A stretch of 64,000 nt of DNA, from NCBI RefSeq assembly GCF_958298935.1, contig NC_084940.1:9330001-9394000 (forward strand). Reading direction: 5' to 3'. The notes beneath the pieces were generated by a model that did not search any database, was not told the DNA's origin, and worked only from the letters and a program-made list of their open reading frames with translations. Positions 23,102-35,177 of the stretch are shown here, piece after piece (the first letter of the stretch is position 1; each line of letters opens with the position of its first letter). The position numbers and the translations under genes were made by a program. The stretch comes from Phragmites australis (Eukaryota > Streptophyta > Magnoliopsida > Poales > Poaceae).

Positions 23102-23771
23102 CACTACCGGCCTATAAAGGGGTTTCACTGCCGGTTTTGGAGTCGGTAGTGGGCAACAAACAGTGATAGTCTCCGACTATCACTGCCAGACCGAGGAGCA
23201 GCAGTGAAGGGGTTATCATTGTCGGTTAAAGGCTTCAGCTGACAGTGATAGTCGACTATCACTGCCGGTTGAAAACTTCAGCCGGCAGTGATAATCGGGT
23301 ACTGAATCGATCTTTTTGGGACTGGAAAAATTGAAAAAATAATTTTTTTTTACCCGAGGATCCCTCACGCTCGCACCGTCGTAAGTCACAAGACCTTTCA
23401 CCGGAAATACGCGCGTGTGCGGTTCGTGGCAATCGAACTCGGAACCTCTCAGCTTGCACAATACATTCTTACCATCCCACCACAGAAGTACAAGTGATGC
23501 CATTAGCATATGCAATCCTTTTGACATCTTCTATCTGAAATTTTAAATGATTATTTAGATATCTAAATAATATTAAATGAAAAAGTTCTCAACTACAAAG
23601 TTTTAGATCTTGTCGAGGGCTATATTTTTTATATAAAGTTTGTCCACATCCGACTTCGTATGAAAAAGTTATGAATTTTTAAAATAAGCTGTCATCCACT
23701 ATCACTACTGGCTTTAGCTACCAACCGACAGTGATGAGCAGTAGTGATACTATCACTGCCGGCTCGTAGTG
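23102..23771. mobile_element. CACTA element 2 (small, non-autonomous)
   Basis: Starts CACTACCGGCCTATAAAGG and ends GCCGGCTCGTAGTG. The flanking triplets are CCT and CTT, one mismatch from a perfect duplication. Subterminal repeats of CACTGCCGG and its complement occur on both sides (23120-23300 and 23700-23766), many arranged as inverted pairs such as GATAGTCTCCGACTATC. It is inserted in the Tekay LTR. The internal part contains a tRNA-like module on the minus strand. Confidence 0.7.
23405..23480 (-). ncRNA. tRNA-like (SINE-type) module inside CACTA 2
   Basis: Minus strand reads TGGTGGGATGGTAAGAA, then about 25 bp later GAGGTTCCGAGTTCGATTGC. The first resembles a pol III A box with the D-loop GGTAAGA, the second a B box (GGTTCGANTCC). 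Spacing is in the range seen in tRNA-derived SINEs. No complete cloverleaf can be drawn, so it is not a functional tRNA gene. Confidence 0.4.
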
Positions 23772-25745
23772 CTTAAAACTTTATTATACTAGTTCTTGGA
23801 TCAGCCGCTGGTAAATACAAGTCTTACAACATGTGATATCACAGTCATATAACAAAGAGAGTGGTGAAATAAATCCACCAAACTAATAGTACATAAAGAG
23901 GTCCGCAAAGGATCATGAGCAACAAGGTCCACATCACCAGAAGGCACAACAGAACCAACATGGGAACATGCTACTCCACAGGTAACTCGGGTGAGGACGC
24001 GACCAAGACCTATTCGTCAGTCTCATCGTCGGTGTCGGTGAAATCTGGATCTTTCTTTGAAATCCTAAGCAAGGGTGAGTACATATATACTCAGCAAGTC
24101 TCGACCCTTTCCCTACATCAAGGAGTATATATACATGCATACAATATCAACAAGAGTGCGATTATACGTTTAATTTGCGGAAATGCCAAGTTTTCACATG
24201 CAAGGATTTATTTTCATAAGGCAGGTTTGTGAAAATCATATTATAATTATTAAATGAAGGAGGAGTTCAGCTGTCATGGAAGGTCACTAGTGCCCAAGTT
24301 TTAATGTTGTCGGACACTCCGTTCATAGCATCCCATGGCATACTGCCGAACCTATTTCCAAAAAATGGGCACACCTTGCCCACTCACACTCTAAGAAAAC
24401 ACATGCAACCCAAGCTAGCTTTTGTGATCGAACCATAGTTCGTTCGTGACTGTGAACACGGTTATTAGAATAGTTTTACCTTTGCAGAGGGGTACACGTT
24501 ATTCACAAGCTGAGTTTGACACCATACCACTGTCGTGTCAGTGCGTCTCAACAAAGCCATTACCCATCTTAGAAACAATCCACTAGTTGCCTACGGGAGT
24601 TAACCAGGGGTTCTTGACCTACAAACTAGGCCTCCAACCGGGCCAATAAGTCTGCACCTGCTCCTTGGCCTCCCGTTGCACTCCTGCCTCCGAATGACTA
24701 GTAGACTAGTTAGGGGGGTTGAGACTAAGCCCTACGCATATAGGGTCGAGTGGTTGTACTAAGAAGACTAGGTAAGATGTCATGCCAATTTGGTCCTTAA
24801 TCGAGCCAGTGCAAATATATCCACATTAAGCCTACCACACAGGCATCACTTAACTACCAAAGCATTCCTGATGGGAACCCTGATTTACACTAGCTCTAAC
24901 AGGTTCTCTTTTGTTACTAGTTTTTCAGCAAGTCTTCTCACCCCGATAACCCACACATCAACAAAGCACCAATTTTTCAAATATTTCGCAAAACTAATTA
25001 TGGTAGAGCAAGAAATAGTAGAGTAATACACAGTACTAAGAATGCTAGTAGCAAGGGGTTCGTCTTAGCATAATTAATATTGCCAAGACGGAAATCCTAG
25101 GTTTACCAAGGTTATATTCCAGTCAAAGCAATCAAGCTAGTTAATCTAAAATAGGACATAACTAGATCAACAATTTAAATTATGTTGGTAAGTAATATTT
25201 TATGCAATTATTTGGTGGAAAATGGATGCTACGGGTTGTGGTGATAAAATTTGGGTTCCAAATGATCAGCGAGGGAAAACATATTGAGACTTGCCTCCAC
25301 TGAAGTCCTCGAGAGGGTCCTACTTGAAGTCCTACATTCTCGGCTCCTCCTCTTCGAACACTCCGATCTCTATAGCGTGGCACACAAAAATAAAATAAAT
25401 ACACACAAACATACAAATAAACTCTAAAAATTATGAAACTAATGAGAATGGATAGGGCTTGAAATTAGATGAATATTGGCGAAAAAATCATCAAAGTCGG
25501 AGCTGAAACGATGGAGGAACGGGCATCCAAAAAATTAAATATGCAAGAAGGAAAAAGGGTATTGTGCTTATGGGCTGATACTATTCATTTGGAGTGGTTT
25601 TAGGAAGATGGGTCGTGTACTATGCGAATGGGCTGGCCCCGGGTTGACAGGCTACGGCTAGGCTTCCCTACATGCAAGGTGGCTTAGTACTGGCCTAGGG
25701 GTGACAACGTGCCAACAGGGTCGGCAGCCGGGCTTGTCTACCAAG

Positions 25746-25856
<111 letters not shown>

Positions 25857-28800
25857 GCGACTCCACCGAACAGCATGGGGCGGCATTGCCTGCCAACTCA
25901 CGGCCTACAGTGGAGGGCTCACTGGAGACTTGCCGGATTGGTCGCCCAGCCACCATCTTCGACGGCAAAGGCATGAGGATAGAGCTAGTGAGGTGGGGAA
26001 CTCATTTTGTGAGGAAGCTGCCATGGGCGCGGCATGCCAAGCTCATGGGGAGCTCGGTAGGGGATGAGGGGGATGGAGAGAGGTGCGAGAGAGGGTGGCA
26101 GAGGTGGAAGGGGGTCACTAGGTGGCTTGGTAGCAGCAAATTTGATCCAGCAGGGGAGATCAAGGGAGAGGGGAGGCTCGGTGCCCGACGGGGAGGGAGA
26201 GAGAGGGAGATGGGAGTGAGGGAGGGCGAGGGAAGCAAGGGTGGCTACCATGCTTGGGATGCTAATGAGTTGGGGTGGCATGGCTCGGGTGGATGCCTTT
26301 TATAAGCGGAGGTGGCCAACATGTAGGTGGGGGACTATGAGCTCAAGTGGGGTTAGGGTAGGGGCTAGGTGCGGGGAGCACTTGCGTGAACGTGGTGTGG
26401 CTCGCTAGTGGCTGGTGGTGGGGACAACAAGGGCGGAGTGGCAGATGGAGGTAGGGACCAACGCGGTGCATGCGCATGGTTCTCGGCGTGACCCAACATG
26501 GAGAAGAAGACAGAGGAGGGGGCCGGTTGCTATGCATGTGCATGAGGAGGCAGACAACACGCGGCTGCGCTAGACCAGGGGAGAGGGAAAGGGAGAAGCG
26601 GTTAGGAGAGAAAAACGGGTCGGCGCTATAGAGAGAGGAGAAAAGGCCGAGAGAGGGAGATGGGTTGTGGGAGAGGAAATTTTCCAAGGAAGAGAGGGAG
26701 AGGTTTGAGCTTTTTTTTTGATTTTCAAAATTTTGGAATTCTGGGATGTTACAGTACTAAACCAACAACAATACTACATATCTAGTTAGTTGTTGCTTCA
26801 AACTGACTGCAATACTTAGTATAGTACAGTTGGTTCGTTACAATAACCAAATGCAATATGAAAAGTACTACAATCGGTTTTGTTATACAACCAAATGAAT
26901 TTATTGGAAAATCACAGCTTGTTTGTTAGTTGAACCAATTGTAGTACTTTGGTTAGTTTAGTTAGTTTGTGCTACCAATTAACCTGCTGTAATAGATGTT
27001 ATTACGGTCGGTCTTTGCAACATACTTTATTAGTTGCCTATTTTACAATCTCTTTTTGACAGTCGGTTCAAAAATCAGCCATGAAAAACTAACAATCTAA
27101 TGGGAAAATGATTTATGTAATAGTGATCAGCTTAGGATGTGATGTCACTAGGGATTCACTATAGAGTGGACAATGGAGGCTCGGTAGTGGCGGAGGTGTG
27201 GCAAGGCACAGTTCTAGAGGAGCGATGAGGGTGCGCGATTTAGAGACAACAAGTTTATCAACACTGCCCCAGAGTGGGTATTTACAAACAGATTTTAAAC
27301 CCTAGACGGTTATAGATTCCATCTCTACAAAAGTGTTTCTGATATCGAGCATGTACACTTGCACATAGACATATTTTCTAGATAACTATCTGTGCGTAGT
27401 AAGAGTCACAGATGGTATTTGTTTAAACTTGTTTGTGATTACTAAGAGTCATAGACGAGCTTTGTTTGAACCTGTTAGTGTTAATTGTTATAGACGGATT
27501 TTTTTTTAAATCGTCTGTGTCTCCCTTTCCCCCTTATAAGCAAATTTTCTTCCCGGCTCAGTGTCATGTCCTAAATCCGCAATCATGTATTTAAGCATAA
27601 TCATACATCACTAGCATCATGTTTAATTCTGAGCAATTTTATTTTTGAAGAACTAGAGCATATCGGTTTTGGTAATAAAAAAGAGAGAAAGACACTCAGG
27701 AGAGAAGGAAACGTTTTGCAGTTGAAACGAACTTGTTTCTGTAGCAAATAGGGCCCACTAGAGTTGGCCAACCACCCTCTCCCACTCCCTCAGCTGCAGC
27801 CCCACCCCCTCACTCCTCTTCCACACTCTCTCCCTCTTCCACCCGAGCAGCAAGTTGTTGCTCCCCCCCCCCCTTCTCCCTCAAGCTCTCTCTCGTTCTT
27901 CCTAGGATTCCTCCTGCGAGAATCAAAATCGAGGTATGTATGTGCCACCCAAGCGATCCTTAGCTTCTAAGCTTCCCATCCATACAAGTATTTGTGCAAC
28001 CATCAAGGATTCGAGCCGTTCTTGGTCTTTTTTGGTGTTCTTGATGTTTGGAGCTAAAAGATGGATTTTGATGAGTTTGAGCTAAGAAATTGTGTTGTTT
28101 GGTTGGTGGATGAAATGTAGAAACTGTGTGCTAGTGCCAAACCCTTGTCTCTTTGAATTGGTGAGGTTTGCAACTCGAATCAACCAAAGTTCCTCACAAA
28201 ACCCGTGTTCTGCCCAAACCCAGACGTTCTAATTTCAACCTGGAGGTTCCGGGTAAACCAAGTTGAATTGTAGTCAGAAATTGTGTGGATTTAGTGTGTA
28301 AATTGAGTCTAGAACCCTTGGCCTAGTGCATATACATGTTTATGTGGGATAGATTTATCATGCAAGTCGAATCGGCAGAGGAAAGTCATTGTGAACTCAA
28401 GTCTACTGGAACTCAGAGATTCTAGCCTTAGCCCGGAAGTTTTGGTTATCTCGAGTTAAATTTCATTGAGCACCCTTACTCGAAGCCTCACCCGGAGAAT
28501 TCGACCCAACCCGGAAGTTCCGGGTTGATCCGATTTAGAATTAGATGAGCACCCCTATTCGGAAGCAACCCAGATATTCTAGCTCGACCCAGAGGTTTTG
28601 ACCTCAACCCGAAATCTTCGAGTAAATCAAAAAGTGGCAACCCAAGGACCCCTACCCGGAGGTTCACCCAAAAGTTCTGACTTCACCTAGAACATCCGTA
28701 TTCTGTCAGAGTTTCTGAACTTGTTAGATCGTAGTCTTCGTTTGTCTTTCGCATGTCTTGTACTTTTAACTTGTTTTTATATATGCACCTTGTGGCATAC

Positions 28801-28905
28801 ATCTTTGGATTTCTTTTATGCTCATCGTTGCATGTGTTCTTCTATAGAGAATGAAGGACCGGAGTGCGATGCGGGGGTGATCGAGGGTGGCACCGAACCA
28901 TCAAA

Positions 28906-29823
28906 TAATATGAACAAGGGTTCCCGATCTTCCGAAAGGTTCTGGTAACTCTCGATTTGGTGGAAACGAGACACAAGTCGATCCGGCTTCCGAACAACAC
29001 GATCCGAAACCCCGCAATCGCAGCACCACGTCTCCTCTGGTTATCAACCGGCGTTGCACGGTTGACCTCGCCAAGAAGGGTAAAATCCTTGCCTGCGAAT
29101 CGAAGAACACAAGCAAGAACAAGGAAGAATGCAACCAAATTGCAGATGAATGATTAATCTCACGAGTTGGGGTCTCACAAACCGACGAAACGGCGAAACT
29201 GTTCTTGACAGAATAATCTAAGCAAAACTCAACCCTAATTAGGGCGACGGCTACTGTATATAAAGGATTAGGGTCGGCCAAGGACCCCTAGACGCGTCCC
29301 TAATGGACTCCAACACGATACATGGCCCAACGGACCAAAAACGGTGACGCAGCACCGGGACAGATTCTGGACGCTGACTTGTTTCGACGTTTCCCGTTGA
29401 CTCAGAAGGAATTTGGACCTCAAACTAACGCCATTGGTTTCCTTATGAAATTATCTTTCCAACCATATGTGAATCGTCGAAAACGGAGTCCGGATGCGTC
29501 CTGGGCGTCCGTTTTATTGCTCGCTGGTCCTGGAGGCCGAGGCTGATTCGGACTCGAGTTGGACTGGAACTCCTGCTGTTGTTGGACGTCCTAGCTGCTC
29601 CTCCACGCCTCCAAGCCTTCCTCTATGTGTTTCCTTGTCCTCTCCATGATTCCTAAACAACACATAATCATTAGGTAGTAATCTATTCTCAAAATTATAT
29701 AAAGAGTTGCTTAGGAACGAGCTCACCTCTAAATTTAATTGTCGTGCGCGAGCTCTTGTGATTGGACCTTGAAAGTTCAATGGAGGATCATTGTATGTAT
29801 CCGAGGGAGTGATGTCCTCATCA
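28906..29823 (-). repeat. 3' LTR of the CRM-like element
   Basis: Minus strand starts TGATGAGGACATCACTCCC directly after the polypurine tract and ends ...TTCATATTA (a TG...TA form, presumably CA originally). Bases 29477-29823 are nearly identical to 32125-32471, the remaining part of the 5' LTR. The first about 310 bp encode the pol C-terminus including GPITRARARQLNLEV. The distal part is similar to the LTR at 35178-36113. Confidence 0.65.
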
Positions 29824-30400
29824 TCCTCCCCCTCTTGAATTGGAGTCTTCCTCGACTCAAGCTCATCATCGGCTCCCAAGTAAGGTTTCAAATCTGCAAT
29901 GTTAAAAGAAGGACTAACCCCGAACTCGGGTGGCAACTCAAGTTTATATGCATTATCATTTATTTTCTCAATTATCTTATAAGGACCAGCAGCTCTTGGC
30001 ATTAATTTAGACTTACGCAGCTCTGGAAACCTATCTTTTCTTAAATGTAACCACACTAAATCACCCGGTTCAAGTTTGACTTCTTTCCTACCTTCACTAC
30101 CAGCAATTCTATACTTTTCATTCATCTTTTCGATATTTATTTTAGTTGTTTCATGCAACTTACGAATAAAATCAGCACGTGCACTAGCATCACTATGTGT
30201 TCTTTCAGTGGTAGGTAAAGGCAAAAGATCAATAGGAGCGCGAGGGGTAAAACCATACACTACCTGAAAAGGACTTACCTTGGTGGTAGAATGTGTTGCC
30301 CGATTATAAGCAAACTCCACGTGGGGCAAACATTCTTCCCACATCTTCAAATTTTTCTTCAAAATAGCTCTCAACATGGTACCCATCTTCCGTTGCAATG
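29514..30400 (-). pseudogene. Integrase C-terminus of the CRM-like element
   Basis: From about 30385 the minus strand reads GTMLRAILKKNLKMWEECLP and EFAYNRATHSTTKVSPFQVV, the end of the integrase core. Then follow GDLVWLHLRKDRFPELRKSK and AGPYKIIEKINDNAYKLELP, the C-terminal DNA-binding part. The tail GPITRARARQLNLEVSSFLS lies in the LTR and the stop is at 29514. The catalytic DDE residues are absent. The long upstream open frame (to 30791) is an out-of-frame reading of gag, not integrase. Confidence 0.7.
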
Positions 30401-31611
30401 TATGCCCGCTGACTTGGGCAATCCTTCTGCACATGACCGAATCCATGGCAGCGACGGCATTGAATGCCAGAGGTGCGTCCCGTTGATGCAACAGAGGAAG
30501 CACTCTTGGAAAGTCCCTGCAAAACAGAATTTTTACCTGAGCCCGAAGGTCGTGTAGTGACAGGATTTGGTGCCGTAGCTGCTTGTTGCTTGCTCGCTGG
30601 TGAGGGAGCCCTGTAAGTGGATGGTTTGGACAGCCCAAAGGATGGTCCTGTGCGCGGCGTGTATGTGGTGCTGGCCTTGTACTTGCCCTGCTGCTCACGC
30701 CCCTGCAACTCCTTCTCTGCAAGCATAGCAAACTGAAACAACTGGTTGACATTGTTAAATTCTTTATAATCAATAATATCCTGGATTTCACGTCTCAAAC
30801 CCGAATAAAATCGACAAATAGAATCTTCGTTTCCCTCTACTATGCCACAACGCATCAAGCCCTTTTGAAGCTCACCATAATAATCCTGCACAGATTTATC
30901 TCCCTGTTCTAAGCGCATCAATTTCTTACGCAAGTCTCTATGATAAGATGGGGGAACAAATCTATCACGCATAGCAACCTTAAGCTCTTCCCATGTACGA
31001 GGTGTGGCACCATCTGCAGCTAAACCAGTCCACCAAATAATAGCAAAATCTTTAAACTCACTAGTGGCTTGTCTAACTCTATGTTGTTCAGGTACTTGAT
31101 GGGCACTAAATTTTTGCTCTACTGTCATCTCCCAATCAAGATATCCCTCAGCATCATAATGTCCCGAAAAAGAAGGTATAGTAAATTTAACCTTAGCATA
31201 AGGATCTTCAGGAGCTCGATTATACATACCTCGATGGTGGTGGTGATGTGGAACGCCACCCATACCTGTGGTGTTAGTGCGAAGACGACGCCGTAATCTG
31301 TTTTGCAATGTCGCCGCTGGATCAACATTAACATCGTCATCATACAACTCATCACCGGTGTTGCTTCCATTCACATCTTCGTTGTGCACAGGACGGTTTT
31401 CCAAAGCATTTACCCTGTCGGTGAGCTCGGATAACCGTTTGTCCACCCGCTCAACCGCGTTTGCGAGTTTCATCTCAATTATCGCTTCAGTTACAGCCTT
31501 GATGACTGTCTCCCTCATCTCCTTCTGAGCATTGTCTACAACAGCTTGTAGCTGCTCTTGGCTGACACACTCCTTGAAGTCCTTTGGCGTTTTATCTCCT
31601 TCAACTGACAT
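30304..31611 (-). pseudogene. CRM-like chromovirus gag, C-terminally fused by deletion
   Basis: A continuous frame from MSVEGDKTPKDFKECVSQEQ contains a coiled-coil-like N-terminus, an acidic/His-rich spacer (HHHHH) and the capsid block FTIPSFSGHYDAEGYLDWEM. It continues with FKDFAIIWWTG, DRFVPPSYHRDLRKKLMRLE and SVQDYYGELQKGLMRCG, then one intact zinc knuckle CRRCHGFGHVQKDC. Directly after ATEDG (about 30385) the DNA jumps to integrase, and this frame then runs out of frame to a stop at 30304. Gag itself lacks stops, so this copy could in principle express a nearly complete gag. A mosaic of gag and integrase in two frames marks an internal deletion. Confidence 0.75.
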
Positions 31612-32124
31612 TGTGGAAACAAACACAACAACAAACAGTGAAGGTAATCCCTAATAATCGTACTACAAAGATAGAGTGGTGCCTCTCAATCAAGATCAGC
31701 AAAGGTAGACACCTTACCAAGCTCTTACCAGGGTTCTTACCAGCAAAGCAAAGGATACCTGGAAGGCGTGCGAGCGATTGCAGGGATGCAAACCAGTGCT
31801 GTTCAGAAGAATCTGTGGGGCTTGGAAGGCACACAAAGAGAACAAATATGTATATGTGGAACACAAATCAGAAACAGATAGTAATGCTGAATTATAGTCC
31901 CAAGTACTTGTTCTCGTTGCTGGCCTAAAGTGTTGCAAGTACCAAGTATGTGTGTTAAACAAGGTGGAGAAACAAGTATGATGGATAGCAAGAGCAACAG
32001 AAACAAAGAACTAAACAGCACACGCTAACACAGCTCACTTTGCCCTTCTCTATGTGCTCCTCTAGATATTGTTCCTCTTTTGCCCCTCTCTTTTTTCTAT
32101 TTTTTTGGGCTGTCGTTATTTTTT
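31612..32124 (-). other. Leader of the CRM-like element
   Basis: About 510 bp between gag and the truncated 5' LTR, with no LTR similarity and no recognisable primer site. Its junction with LTR sequence at about 32125 marks a deletion that removed the 3' part of the 5' LTR and probably the primer site. Confidence 0.45.
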
Positions 32125-34134
32125 TCGAAAACGGAGTCCGGATGCGTCCTGGGTGTCCGTTTTATTGCTCGCTGGTCCTGGAGGCCGAGGCTGATTCGGA
32201 CTCGAGTTGGACTGGAACTCCTGCTGTTGTTAGACGTCCTAGCTGCTCCTCCACGCCTCCAAGCCTTCCTCTATGTGTTTCCTTGTCCTCTCCATGATTC
32301 CTAAACAACACATAATCATTAGGTAGTAATCTATTCTCAAAATTATATAAAGAGTTGCTTAGGAACGAGCTCACCTCTAAATTTAATTGTCGTGCGCGAG
32401 CTCTTGTGATTGGACCTTGAAAGTTCAATGGAGGATCATTGTATGTATCCGAGGGAGTGATGTCCTCATCATCAAAGTCCTATGAGTGCCGCGCAGGTAG
32501 CATCAGGCAGATGCCAGAGCAGCAAGGAAAGCATCTAAGCATATTACACCCCTTATTTTGGATTGCATGATGCCTAAATTGATAAATTATGAGTTAGTTG
32601 ATGTTGAGAAATCGGGTAGCACCTAATTATTGCATTTATCCCTACCTTGTATCAACAATTTTCATCCTTGTAGCCTGGGTATAATCATAAGAATGTCTAG
32701 CTTAAATGTGGTACAAAGCACTTAGCAATGCATAGGTCTTCGGTAGAAGTCGAGCGATGGAACGTTCCATCGTTCACGAGTATAGGGCTTAATTACTTTC
32801 ACCATGAGAGTAATGATCAGTTGAGTGGAGAGAATGAGACGAGATGTGGGCGGTGCTAGGGGTAGGTTGGGAGAGGATCCAGGATGCCATAGACTGCTTA
32901 CATAATTTAAGCATCATCCTTCCGTGTTGTTAGCTTTAGCACTTTCTGTACTAACCACATATCAATCTAATGGTAAGACAAGCCGATTATCATACGCCAT
33001 GCTAACGCTTGCCGTGCGTTCCTATGACGCGTAAGAGAAAAAAAAGGAGAAGTAAGGTGGCGGGGAGCCGGAGGTGTCCTAGACACGCTCGCGGTAACAC
33101 CGGTGCCATAGGGGCATGTGCAAGTGGGTAGTTCTGGGTATAAGAATGGTTGAGAAGAGTACCCCCTTGTGTGGGCATATGTGGTCACACGAGCTGAATA
33201 GTCCTTGAGTCGTGTGGGTAAAGGTGTACCCCTTGAAGCTCGTCTCGGTCATGAGCATGCTTCTATCCATCTGCATCGATTGTATAGTCACGAATGTGGG
33301 ATGATATCGTATGGTATATTGGGATGTGGTTGAGATGGCTCTATTATCAGATATATTTATGATGGTTCCAGTTACATATATGTTTATATCATTGATTACA
33401 AGGTAGAATGGTATAGGTGGTCATGTGTAGATGCTTACACATTTAGGTCAAAAATTGCTTTTGCGTGTGAATCTACTTAACCTTGTGGCCGTTCCTTGCT
33501 AATCATCGAAATGTATAATCCTTGGAGTTGGGTTATTTATATATACCCCTTTTTAGATTAAGTCTTGCAAGTAACTTCGTACTCACGTTGCTCTTTCAAG
33601 TTCTGCAGGCGAGGAGGAGCTAGTGTTTGGCTATTTCACGCCCATTGATGTAGATGGCATGCATTAGTAGTGCAAACTACTTGGTGACGAGTTTTTGGGG
33701 TGGTGCCTCAGGGCAATGGTGCCACCCACATTTTATTCTCTATAGATTATGTTTTCCGCTATGTAGTGTCTTGTATATGTGTATGGCAATGTAAGGACTT
33801 AATGATGTCTAATATAATTTTAATTACTTGCTCTTTCTTAAGCTTTGTTGTGATGATCTATGTTGGAAAGGCATGTGTTCCGATCTTGGGCACAAAACAT
33901 ATGCTGAGACTACCAGGATGATATTCTGAGTAATTATTGCAGTCGTGATTAGATAAATAATCGACTTGATGATTAATTAGAATATTATTTGGATCGTTCC
34001 TCGCACTCAGGGCCACATAGATATACACTTTGTGATTATCAAATTAAACACATTGACACATTGTACAGAACATCGATCACACATTATTCATAACAACGAT
34101 TACATATTATTCAGAACACAAAACACATGCATTT

Positions 34135-34154
34135 ACACACACACACACACACAC

Positions 34155-34200
<46 letters not shown>
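34135..34200. repeat. (CA)n(TA)n microsatellite
   Basis: About 20 bp of CA followed by about 42 bp of TA, inside CACTA 3. Confidence 0.95.
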
Positions 34201-34201
<1 letters not shown>

Positions 34202-35177
34202 AAAGGTTAAGAACATTACACAAATGCAAATCATACATTGTGTAGAACACATAAACCTAGCTAGCTATACATCATCGTGACGCCATCTTCTAAAAAGACA
34301 AAAATTTCTATTTGGTAGAACAGAATGGAGAACATGGTTGACGGCGTACACAGCGTCAACAGAGGGGACCTTCACAACAGCGAAGAAGATGAAGTCCACC
34401 CGGCCGAAGTCGACGCCAAGCATCTGAGCCGTCGAAGCCGCCATAGGAACAAACCCATCCTGTCACTTCCTAATTGTCGTGAATTACGTCATTGCAGATT
34501 TATAATGAAAACAAGGTTATGCCATCAGTTGCATAGATTGAAGCAATAGAAACCTAACAAACTCTAACTAAACTACAAACGGAACCATATGATACTCACC
34601 TCGGTGCAGTAAAAGGGATTGGACCCTGCTAAGATCTCATTTCTCCGACGCTGATGGTGAGTGAGGACGCAAAACACTCCTCACTTCTTAGTGCAGGGAA
34701 CACTTGGATATGGAGAGTGAGGAAGAAGAACACTCCTCGTCGCTTTATATTGAGGGGAGACGAGGGGTTGTGTGTGTGTGAAGCCAAAAGAACCTAAGGA
34801 GACAAGTGGTTTGTGTGTGTTGGAAGCCAAAAGAGCCAAGGGAAACAGACGTTCAAAATTCAAAATGTTCGCATGTCTTTAAACGTCCGTGTCTACCGTA
34901 TAGATAATTTCAAAGACGGGTCTTACAAGAAACTACCTGTGATAATATCAAAGACGGATTTTTCTAAAAGCCGTCTATGTCTGTATGATAGAAACAAACA
35001 GATTTATAAAAACCGTATGTAAGTTGATTCATACCTAGACACCTGTTTTGTTACATATACGTATATCTTAGCAACCTTCTAAGGATTTTATCTGTGACGG
35101 GTCCTAAAAACTATATGTGATATACCGTCTACTTTCAATGATTTTCTGGTAGTGCAAGTTAGTGTTAGGCATGGTTG

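Larger units (their letters stand above)
28906..32471 (-). mobile_element. CRM-like chromovirus, internally deleted
   Basis: TCAAA flanks both ends (28901-28905 and 32472-32476). On the minus strand it has a truncated 5' LTR (32471 to about 32125), leader (32124-31612), gag (31611 to about 30385), the integrase C-terminus (to 29514) and a 3' LTR (29823-28906). Protease, RT, RNase H and most of integrase are missing. The polypurine tract AAGAGGGGGAGGA (29836-29824) lies inside the coding frame, so the 3' LTR begins within pol and the two LTR copies share the pol C-terminal codons. An ORF running into the LTR is a feature I associate with CRM elements. Confidence 0.65.
27562..34005 (+). mobile_element. 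Tekay-like solo LTR, split by a CRM-like element
   Basis: Starts TGTCATGTCCTAAATCC and ends ATCGTTCCTCGCA. CTCAG lies outside both ends (27557-27561 and 34006-34010), a perfect 5-bp duplication in CACTA 3. The LTR proper is about 2.9 kb once the insertion 28906-32471 is removed. Part of it (28190-28700) carries short repeats of the CCCGGAxGTTCCGGG type. No primer site or internal sequence follows at 34011, so it is a solo LTR. Confidence 0.8.
27262..35154. mobile_element. CACTA element 3 (hosts a Tekay solo LTR and a CRM-like element)
   Basis: The left end reads CACTGCCCCAGAG (fifth base A changed to G) and the right end, inverted, reads CACTACCAGAAAATC. CAA flanks both sides (27259-27261 and 35155-35157). 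Subterminal repeats with AGACGG and GTCTATGTCT cores occur at 27300-27530 and again at 34870-35140, supporting pairing of these ends. The own sequence of the element is only about 1.4 kb; the rest is the nested Tekay solo LTR. No transposase gene is seen. 34325-34549 has an open frame without recognised similarity. Confidence 0.65.

Noticed and set aside
26002..26687. Several minus-strand proline/serine-rich frames
   Set aside because: They are complementary to G-rich, purine-biased LTR DNA and have no start context, domain or conservation evidence.
27146..27170. CACTAGGG or CACTATAG as the left end of CACTA 3
   Set aside because: Neither is preceded by CAA, while CACTGCCCCAGAG at 27262 is, and it aligns better with the right terminus.
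29514..30791. A single 425-codon minus-strand protein
   Set aside because: The first about 135 codons are an out-of-frame reading of gag. Only the part from about 30385 is genuine integrase C-terminus. The correct gag frame is 31611-30304.
34325..34549. Open frame inside CACTA 3 as a transposase remnant
   Set aside because: The residues (ENMVDGVHSVNRGDLHNSEE...) resemble no TNP family that I know. It is too short to support a call.
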